Assembly (NCBI RefSeq): GCF_000688475.1
Contig: NZ_JIAN01000007.1
Location: 248,001-312,000 of the forward strand
Reading direction: 5' to 3'
Source: Cellulomonas sp. URHE0023
Lineage (GTDB): Bacteria > Actinomycetota > Actinomycetes > Actinomycetales > Cellulomonadaceae
Length of the DNA: 64,000 bases
The position numbers were made by a program, and so were the translations under genes. How positions within the stretch are numbered: the first letter of the stretch is position 1; every line of letters starts with the position of its first letter. The notes beneath the pieces are model-generated. The model saw only the letters and a list, made by a program, of their open reading frames with translations, was not told the origin of the DNA and ran no database searches. Below are positions 54,452 through 61,416 of the stretch, piece by piece.

Positions 54452-55720
54452 ATGAGCCCGCTACCTGCCGGGTACCGGATCGTCGAGGTCACCGAGTCCC
54501 GCAAGGACGAGTTCCAGGAGGTCGACCGGCTCGCGTTCGGCTTCGACGCCACACCGGAGACCGACGCACTGGTGCCGATCACGCTCACGTGGGACCGCAC
54601 CGTCGGCGTCGAGTCGCCGGACGGCGCGCTCGCCTCGGTGCACGCGTCGTTCGAGTTCCAGCTCCCCGTTCCCGGCGCGACGCTCCCGTGCGCCGGCCTC
54701 ACGTGGGTGGGCGCCCGCCCGGATCAGCGACGCCGCGGGTTACTGCACGCGATGATCGACGCCCACTTCGAGCGTTCGCTGGGCCGGGGCGAGCCGGTCT
54801 CCGCGCTGTTCGCCGCCGAGCACGCCATCTACGGGCGGTTCGGGTACGGGTCGGCGTGCGACGACGTGCGGCTCAAGCTGGCGCGCGGCGCGGTCCTGCG
54901 CGACGTCGCCGGCTCGGACGACCTGTCCGTCAGGTTCGAGACGGCCGACGTCGAGCGGCACACCCCCGTCGTCGACGCGGTCCACCGAGCCGCGGGTACG
55001 GGACGACCGGGCTGGTTCACGCGCGACACGGCCGAGCTCCAGCGGCGAGCGCTCGCGGACCCGCCGGCGTGGCGCGACGGGGGCGAGCCGTTGCGCATCG
55101 TCACGGTGCTCGACGACGACGGTGCTGCACGCGCGTACGCGACCTTCCGGCGCAAGGAGAACTGGACCGACGGCGGTCCCGCCGGCACCGTCCGGGTGCG
55201 CGAGGCGGCCGCCGTCGACGCGGCGGCGTCCCACCGGCTCTGGTCGTTCCTGCTCGACCTCGACCTCACCGCCAGCGTCGAGAGCCCCATGCTGCCCGCC
55301 GACGACCCGCTCCTGGTCCTGCTCGTGGACCAGCGGGGCAGCAGGCCCCGGCTCACCGACAACGTGTGGGTGCGGCTGCTGGACCTCCCGGTCGCCCTCG
55401 CCGGTCGGCGCTACAGCGCACCGCTCGACGTCGTCCTCGATGTCACGGACGCACTCCTGCCCGCGAACGCGGGCACGTGGCGGCTCACCACCGGTGAGCG
55501 GGACGCCGACGGCAGCTGGCCGGCGTCCGTGGTGCGGACGGGCGCCGACGCGGACCTGCACATCGACGTCCGCGAGCTCGGTGCCGCCTACCTCGGTGGG
55601 CGGTCCGTGGCCGCGCAGGCAGGCGCAGGTCTTGTCGTGGAGCGGACCGCCGGAGCGGTGCAGGCAACGGCCTCAGCGTTCGCCTGGCCCGTCGCGCCGC
55701 TGTGCAGCTGGGTGTTCTGA
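54452..55720 (+). CDS. Eis-family GNAT acetyltransferase
   Basis: 422 aa. Tripartite layout as in mycobacterial Eis: N-terminal GNAT region with LTWVGARPDQRRRGLLHAMI, a second GNAT-like region (about 190-290) and a C-terminal SCP2-like domain ending in an aromatic C-terminus (SWVF), which in Eis supplies the catalytic carboxylate. YGRFGYGSA is also conserved. Eis enzymes acetylate amines, including aminoglycosides. Divergent from the phosphatase gene. No clear ribosome site. Confidence 0.9.
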   Translation: MSPLPAGYRIVEVTESRKDEFQEVDRLAFGFDATPETDALVPITLTWDRTVGVESPDGALASVHASFEFQLPVPGATLPCAGLTWVGARPDQRRRGLLHAMIDAHFERSLGRGEPVSALFAAEHAIYGRFGYGSACDDVRLKLARGAVLRDVAGSDDLSVRFETADVERHTPVVDAVHRAAGTGRPGWFTRDTAELQRRALADPPAWRDGGEPLRIVTVLDDDGAARAYATFRRKENWTDGGPAGTVRVREAAAVDAAASHRLWSFLLDLDLTASVESPMLPADDPLLVLLVDQRGSRPRLTDNVWVRLLDLPVALAGRRYSAPLDVVLDVTDALLPANAGTWRLTTGERDADGSWPASVVRTGADADLHIDVRELGAAYLGGRSVAAQAGAGLVVERTAGAVQATASAFAWPVAPLCSWVF

Positions 55721-55732
55721 CCGGCGGGCGTG

Positions 55733-56182
55733 CTAGCGGCTGTGCTCGTACTCGGCCAGCAGGTCGATGCGGCGCTGGTGACGCTCGTCCCCGCTGAAGG
55801 GCTCCGCGACGAAGGCGTCGACGAGTGCGAGTGCCTCATCGAGGCTGTGCTGCCGCGCGCCGATCGAGACCACGTTCGCGTCGTTGTGCTGGCGGGCGAG
55901 CTGCGCCGTCGCCAGGTTCCAGGCGAGCGCGGCGCGCACGCCGTTCACCTTGTTCGCCGCGATCTGCTCGCCGTTGCCCGAGCCGCCGATCACGACGCCG
56001 AGAGAGCCCGGGTCCGCCACGACCGCCTCGCCTGCCTCGATGCAGAACGGCGGATAGTCGTCGAGCGCGTCATAGGTGTGTGCGCCGTGGTCCACGACGT
56101 CGTGGCCCGCGGCGCGCAGGTGGTCAGCCACCGCCACCCGGAGCTCGAAGCCGGCATGGTCGGAGGCGACATGGATCCGCAT
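55733..56182 (-). CDS. rpiB: ribose-5-phosphate isomerase B
   Basis: 149 aa RpiB/LacAB-fold enzyme interconverting ribose and ribulose 5-phosphates. Motifs: ASDHAGFELR, GGSGNGEQIAANK and VSIGARQHSLDEA. The active-site Cys of E. coli RpiB is replaced in the GSGNGE loop, as in the mycobacterial type that uses Glu. ATG 56182 is chosen, with AGGAT upstream. Confidence 0.93.
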   Translation of the reverse strand: MRIHVASDHAGFELRVAVADHLRAAGHDVVDHGAHTYDALDDYPPFCIEAGEAVVADPGSLGVVIGGSGNGEQIAANKVNGVRAALAWNLATAQLARQHNDANVVSIGARQHSLDEALALVDAFVAEPFSGDERHQRRIDLLAEYEHSR

Positions 56183-56292
56183 GAGCCCCATCCTGCCGTA
56201 CGCGGGCCGCCCGTCGCGGCGTTCGCGATCAGCGGACCGACCGGGCGGGAATCGGCCGTGGCTGCGTGCGCGACGGTCCGTAGGCTGTCTCC

Positions 56293-58281
56293 ATGACGCA
56301 CAGCGGCATCGACCTGACAGCACTCGACCCCGACGTCCGCCCCCAGGACGACCTCTACGGCCACGTGAACGGGCTGTGGGTCGCGTCCCACGAGATCCCC
56401 GCGGACCGCGCGATGGACGGCTCGTTCCGGGCACTGCACGACCAGGCCGAGGAGCAGGTGCGGGACATCATCGTCGACGCGGGTGCCGCGGCCGCGGACG
56501 GCACCTCCACGGACCCCGTCGAGGCGAAGGTGGGCGCCCTGTACGCCAGCTTCATGGACACGGACACCATCGCGGCACGCGGCCTCGAGCCGCTGCGCGT
56601 GGACCTGGCGCTGATCGAGGGCGCCACCTCGCAGGCTGAGCTCACCGGCGTGCTCGGCGCCCTGCAGCGCACGGGCGGCGCAGGCGGCGTGGACTTCGGC
56701 GTGGACAACGACTCCAAGGAGCCCACACGCTACGTCGTCCTGCTTGCTCAGGGTGGGCTCGGACTGCCCGACGAGTCGTACTACCGGGACGAGCAGTACG
56801 CCGAGGTCCTCGCGGCCTACCGGCCGCACGTCGCGAGGATGCTTCGACTCGGCGGCGTGGTGGCTGACGAGGCCGTCGCGGACGAGCTCGCCGGCCGGGT
56901 CGTCGGGTTGGAGACCAAGCTCGCGGCCGCGCACTGGGACGTGGTCAAGGACCGCGACGCCGACCTCACCTACAACGCGATGACCCTGACGGAGCTGGCC
57001 GAGCGCGCGCCGGGGTTCGACTGGAACAGCTGGGTCCTCGCGCTGGGTGCACCCGCGGGGGCGTTCGACCGGCTGGTCGTGCGCGAGCCCTCGTTCGCCG
57101 AGGCGTTCGCCGAGCTCTGGCAGTCGGAGCCGCTCGAGGACTGGCAGGCGTGGCTCGAGTTCCACCTGGTCAGCAGCCGCGCGTCGTACCTGACGGACGA
57201 CCTGGTCGAGGCGAACTTCGACTTCTACGGTCGGACGCTGACCGGCGCTCAGGAGCTGCGGGACCGCTGGAAGCGGGGCGTCTCGGTGGTCCAGGGAGTC
57301 CTCGGCGAGGCCGTCGGCAAGGTCTACGTCGAGCGGCACTTCCCGCCGAGCCACAAGGCGCGCATGGAGGAGCTCGTGGGCCACCTCGTCGAGGCGTACC
57401 GCGAGTCGATCACCGCGCTGGACTGGATGGGCGAGGAGACGCGGGCCAAGGCCCTGGCCAAGCTCGAGGCGTTCACCCCCAAGATCGGCTACCCGGTCCG
57501 CTGGCGTGACTACAGCGCCCTCGTGGTGGAGCCCGACGACCTGGTGGGCAACATCAAGCGGGCGTACGCAGCCGAGCAGGACCGTGAGCTGGCCAAGATC
57601 GGCAAGCCGATCGACCGCGACGAGTGGTTCATGACGCCTCAGACCGTCAACGCGTACTACAACCCCGGCTTGAACGAGATCGTCTTCCCTGCGGCGATCC
57701 TGCAGCCCCCGTTCTTCGACGCCGACGCCGACCCGGCGGTGAACTACGGCGGGATCGGCGCGGTCATCGGGCACGAGATCGGTCACGGGTTCGACGACCA
57801 GGGTTCCAAGTTCGACGGTGACGGCCTGCTCGAGGACTGGTGGACCGCGGAGGACCGGGCCGAGTTCGAGACCCGGACCAAGGCGCTGATCGACCAGTAC
57901 TCCGCGTTCTCTCCCGCGCAGCTGTCAGGGAGCCACCACGTCAACGGCGAGCTGACGATCGGCGAGAACATCGGAGACCTCGGCGGGCTGTCGATCGCCT
58001 TGAAGGCCTACCGCATCGCGCTGGGCACGCCGCTGTCGGAGGCGCCCGTGATCGACGGGCTCACCGGCGTGCAGCGTGTCCTGCTCGGCTGGGCGCAGGT
58101 GTGGCAGGCCAAGGGCCGCGACGAGGAGGTCATCCGACGCCTCGCGACCGACCCGCACTCCCCCAACGAGTTCCGCTGCAACGGCGTGGTGAGCAATGTC
58201 GACGAGTTCTACGACGCGTTCGACGTGGTGCCGGGCGACGCGCTCTACCTCGCACCCGACGAGCGCGTCCGCATCTGGTGA
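56293..58281 (+). CDS. M13-family (PepO/neprilysin-like) metallopeptidase
   Basis: 662 aa. Zinc site HEIGH at 494-498, third ligand E558 in GENIGDLGG with D562, and the substrate motif NAYYNP before it. No signal peptide or membrane anchor, so it acts in the cytoplasm or is released unconventionally, as for PepO of lactic acid bacteria. Length is typical. TAGGCT ends 6 nt before the ATG with no Shine-Dalgarno, so a leaderless mRNA is possible. Confidence 0.93.
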   Translation: MTHSGIDLTALDPDVRPQDDLYGHVNGLWVASHEIPADRAMDGSFRALHDQAEEQVRDIIVDAGAAAADGTSTDPVEAKVGALYASFMDTDTIAARGLEPLRVDLALIEGATSQAELTGVLGALQRTGGAGGVDFGVDNDSKEPTRYVVLLAQGGLGLPDESYYRDEQYAEVLAAYRPHVARMLRLGGVVADEAVADELAGRVVGLETKLAAAHWDVVKDRDADLTYNAMTLTELAERAPGFDWNSWVLALGAPAGAFDRLVVREPSFAEAFAELWQSEPLEDWQAWLEFHLVSSRASYLTDDLVEANFDFYGRTLTGAQELRDRWKRGVSVVQGVLGEAVGKVYVERHFPPSHKARMEELVGHLVEAYRESITALDWMGEETRAKALAKLEAFTPKIGYPVRWRDYSALVVEPDDLVGNIKRAYAAEQDRELAKIGKPIDRDEWFMTPQTVNAYYNPGLNEIVFPAAILQPPFFDADADPAVNYGGIGAVIGHEIGHGFDDQGSKFDGDGLLEDWWTAEDRAEFETRTKALIDQYSAFSPAQLSGSHHVNGELTIGENIGDLGGLSIALKAYRIALGTPLSEAPVIDGLTGVQRVLLGWAQVWQAKGRDEEVIRRLATDPHSPNEFRCNGVVSNVDEFYDAFDVVPGDALYLAPDERVRIW

Positions 58282-58354
58282 CTCGTCGGGCTGTCCGGGC
58301 GCGACCGCCTGAGAGACCGTGCCGAGCCGTGCAGGAAACCGCGGCCCGGGACGG

Positions 58355-58882
58355 TCAGGGGATCGCCTTCCAGCTGGCGCGGGCCAGCTGGAACCCGGTG
58401 CCCGAGCCGTCGACGCACTGGACCCCGTCGGTCGCGCTCGTGCACGTGTACTCGCCGACGGTCATGGACTTGCCGTAGGCCAGCTCCGGCACGTCGTCGC
58501 CCGCGACCGCCGGTGGAGGCCCGCTGACGCACGAGAACGCGACGCCGTCAGCGTTGAGGACGATGACGTGGCCCGTCACCTCGGTGCATCCCGCGACGAC
58601 CGGCTGTGCGTAGGTGTAGCTGGCGATCGTGCACGTCACACCGTCCACGGACATCGTGCAGGCGATGTTGCCGCTCGGCATGGCGAACTGCGTGGTCGCG
58701 GTCGAGGCGGGCGACGGGGTGGCCGTCGGGCCGGCGGTCGCGCCCGAGCCGGCCGGGGTGCTCGCGGCCTCGTCGGGTCCGCCGTCGCCGCCGCCGCGGC
58801 TCAGGGCGATGCCGACGAGCAGCACGACGAGGAGCACGTCCACGACGGCAAAGATGATGATGAGCCTGCGCCGGGAACTCAT
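58355..58882 (-). CDS. exported or membrane-anchored protein with Cys-rich domain, hypothetical
   Basis: 175 aa; ATG 58882 follows GGAGG. An N-terminal membrane helix (LIIIFAVVDVLLVVLLVGIAL) is followed by a low-complexity Ala/Thr/Pro/Gly linker and a small domain with paired cysteines and the text FAMPSGNIACTM and GEYTCTSATDGVQCVDGSG, probably disulfide-bonded outside the cell. It resembles DUF6636-type actinobacterial proteins, but I am not certain of the family. Function unknown. Confidence 0.75.
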   Translation of the reverse strand: MSSRRRLIIIFAVVDVLLVVLLVGIALSRGGGDGGPDEAASTPAGSGATAGPTATPSPASTATTQFAMPSGNIACTMSVDGVTCTIASYTYAQPVVAGCTEVTGHVIVLNADGVAFSCVSGPPPAVAGDDVPELAYGKSMTVGEYTCTSATDGVQCVDGSGTGFQLARASWKAIP

Positions 58883-58980
58883 GTGACCTCCGCGGGTCGT
58901 CGCCGACCCGTTCGACTCCTGTGACCGGCGACCAGGATCACACGGGACGAGCGGCACAGGCGAACGAGGGTGGCACACGC

Positions 58981-59013
58981 GACCGTCGACCGCCTGCCTG
59001 GCGGTCGACGGTC
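58981..59013 (-). terminator. terminator hairpin after the DsbA-like gene
   Basis: Perfect 14-bp stem (58981-58994 with 59000-59013) and 5-nt loop, 22 nt after the stop of the DsbA-like gene on the minus strand. No U-run. The rest of the gap to 58882 shows nothing else. Confidence 0.8.
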
Positions 59014-59035
59014 ACGGGCTCGGGCCGCGCAGGCG

Positions 59036-59647
59036 TCAGAACGACGGGCCCGCAGTCCGCGAGCGCTTGAGCTCGTAGAACCCGGGCACGCTCGTCATGA
59101 GCACGAGCCCGTCGAAGAGCCTGCCGGCGGCCTCGCCGGTGGGTGCAGGCGTGACGACGGGGCCGAAGAACCCGATGCCGTCGACAGCCACGACGGGCGT
59201 ACCGACGTCCTCGCCGACGAGCGAGATGCCCTCACCGTGCGACTCGCGCAGCAGGGCGTCGACCTCCTCGGTCCCTGCGACGTCCGCGAGGGACGCCGGC
59301 AGACCGAGCTCGGCGAGCGACTCGGCGAGGATCCCGTCCCAGTCGGTGCGCCCGCCCGGGTGCCTCCGGGTGCCGATCGCGTCGTAGAGGGGCTTGATGA
59401 CGCCCTGTCCGTGGTCGCGAGCCGCGGCGATGATCACGCGGACGGGGCCCCAACCCTCGTCAAGGACCTCGCGGTAGCTCTCCGGCAGGTCGGGCTTCTT
59501 CTCGTTCAGCACGGACAGGCTCATCACGTGCCAGCGCACCTCCACGTCACGGATGGCACTCACCTCGTCCATCCACCGCGACGTCATCCAGGCCCAGGGG
59601 CAGAGCGGGTCGAACCAGAAGTCGACGACGGGGCGCGCGGTGCTCAC
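59036..59647 (-). CDS. DsbA-fold mycothiol-dependent nitroreductase (Rv2466c-like)
   Basis: 203 aa from GTG 59647 (GGAGG six nt upstream). Thioredoxin-fold sequence FWFDPLCPWAWMTSRWM at the start, a helical insertion, and the cis-Pro segment GTPVVAVDG. It resembles Rv2466c, which activates nitro compounds with mycothiol. The active site here is CPWA: only the first Cys is present, which suits a monothiol mechanism with mycothiol. FrnE-type isomerase is the alternative. Confidence 0.85.
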   Translation of the reverse strand: MSTARPVVDFWFDPLCPWAWMTSRWMDEVSAIRDVEVRWHVMSLSVLNEKKPDLPESYREVLDEGWGPVRVIIAAARDHGQGVIKPLYDAIGTRRHPGGRTDWDGILAESLAELGLPASLADVAGTEEVDALLRESHGEGISLVGEDVGTPVVAVDGIGFFGPVVTPAPTGEAAGRLFDGLVLMTSVPGFYELKRSRTAGPSF

Positions 59648-59718
59648 AGGGGTCCTCCAAGGGGGTGTCGATGGCTGCCGAGCGTGGACAACACCGATTG
59701 CCCCGGAGAACTTCCCGA

Positions 59719-61272
59719 TCAGGTGCGTGAGACCACGACCATCGCCGCGGCACGGCCCGAGATCGCGCTGACTCCCCCGCCCCGGCGGGCTCCCGCGCCG
59801 GCCAGGAGCACTCGCGGGTGCTCGGTCTCGACACCCCAGCGACCCACCTCGTCGTCGTGCTCGGCCCAGGGCCATGAGAGGTCGCGATGGAAGATGTGCC
59901 CGCCCGGAAGAGCCACCTCCGCCTCGAGGTCGACCGGGCTGCGCACCTCGAGGCACGGGGCACCGTCGGCGTCGACCAGCAGGCAGTCCTCGATCGGCTC
60001 GGCCAGCACGCTGTTCAGGGATCGGAGCGTGGCCGCGAGTGCCGACTCGCGGGCGCGATCCGGGTCGTCGACGAAGAGACGTGCGGGCATGTGCAGCCCG
60101 AACGAGGTGAGCGTGTGCGCTCCGCTCGCGCGCAGCTCGGGACCGAGGATCGAGTCGTCAGTCAGGGAGTGGCAGTACGTCTCGACCGGCGGGGTCGCCG
60201 GAACCTGTCCGGCGGCGGCCTCCGCGTACGCGGTCTCCAGCTGGGTCGCTGTCTCGTTGACGTGGAAGGTGCCGGCGAACGCGAGCGCCGGGTCGATCCC
60301 GGAACGCAGCCGGGGCAGGCGGCTCAGCACCATGTTGACCTTGAGCTGCGACCCCTCGGGTGCGGGACCGGCTGGCTCGCGGCCGAGGAGCCGGTCCAGG
60401 ACGGCCGGCGCGCACGCTGCGAGCACGAACGGGGAGCCGGCGTGGCGCTCGACGCCGTCGTCGTCGATCCAGGTCACCCCCGCCTCGCGGGCCGCACTGC
60501 CCGGGTCGATGTTCGTCACCGTTGCCCGCGTCCGCAGGTCGGCGCCCCAGGCTCGGGCGGCATCCTCGAGCGCCGTCGCCACCGAACCCATGCCGCCCAC
60601 CGGCACGTCCCAGTCCCCGGTCCCTCCACCGATGACGTGGTAGAGGAAGCATCGGTTCGCCGGCCCCGGGTCACGTGCCGAGGCGAACGTCCCGATCAGC
60701 GCATCCGTCAGGACGACGCCGCGAACGAGGTCGTCCCGGAAGGTGGACCCGACGACGTCCGCCATCGGGTTCTCGACCAGGTCGCGCCAGTCGGCCTCGC
60801 CGAGCAGCGCGCGGGCGTCCGTCTGCGAGAGCAGCGGCTCGGTCATCGTCGGGAACAGGCGTGCCGCCAGGGCGCCCGTACGCGCGCCGAAGGCGCGCCA
60901 GGCATCACGGTCCGCGGTCGCTCCCACGGACGCGAAGGACGCGGCAGTGACGGCGTCGTCGGCGGTGTCCACGAGCAGGCCGCGGGTCGGGTCGTCGGGA
61001 ACGGGTGTGTACGAGGCGTACCGACGGCGACGCAGCCGGACCGCCAGACCGAGCTCGTCGACGACCCGGCGCGGGAGCAGGGACACGAGGTAGGAGTAGC
61101 GCGAGACCCTCGCGTCGACGCCGGCGAAGACGTGCTCGGACCGCGTCGCACCACCCAGGTGCTCACCCCGTTCGAGCACCAGGACGCTCTGGCCCACCCG
61201 GGCGAGGTACGCGGCGGCGGTCAGCCCGTTGTGCCCACCACCGACCACGATCGCGTCGTAGGTGCCGTCCAC
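59719..61272 (-). CDS. COG1233-type FAD-dependent oxidoreductase (phytoene desaturase-like)
   Basis: 517 aa. Dinucleotide-binding VVGGGHNGLTAAAYLARVG at the N-terminus, the LGGATRSE loop and a C-terminal GAGARRGGGVSAISGRAAA for FAD. It belongs to the phytoene-desaturase/PYROXD2-like group, but sits with no carotenoid genes, so the substrate is open. A DNA ribosome site is not obvious. It is divergent from pepN. Confidence 0.88.
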   Translation of the reverse strand: MDGTYDAIVVGGGHNGLTAAAYLARVGQSVLVLERGEHLGGATRSEHVFAGVDARVSRYSYLVSLLPRRVVDELGLAVRLRRRRYASYTPVPDDPTRGLLVDTADDAVTAASFASVGATADRDAWRAFGARTGALAARLFPTMTEPLLSQTDARALLGEADWRDLVENPMADVVGSTFRDDLVRGVVLTDALIGTFASARDPGPANRCFLYHVIGGGTGDWDVPVGGMGSVATALEDAARAWGADLRTRATVTNIDPGSAAREAGVTWIDDDGVERHAGSPFVLAACAPAVLDRLLGREPAGPAPEGSQLKVNMVLSRLPRLRSGIDPALAFAGTFHVNETATQLETAYAEAAAGQVPATPPVETYCHSLTDDSILGPELRASGAHTLTSFGLHMPARLFVDDPDRARESALAATLRSLNSVLAEPIEDCLLVDADGAPCLEVRSPVDLEAEVALPGGHIFHRDLSWPWAEHDDEVGRWGVETEHPRVLLAGAGARRGGGVSAISGRAAAMVVVSRT

Positions 61273-61416
61273 CTGTCGACCCTAGGCCCCGAGGTGAGCG
61301 GACGGCGCCGGGCCGCCCCGTTCGCGCGTAGGTGCGTGCGATGATCGATCAGGCTCGACCCGCGCACACACCCGCGGAGGCCAACCGCTGCTGACCACGA
61401 CCCGAGGAGAGTCTGC

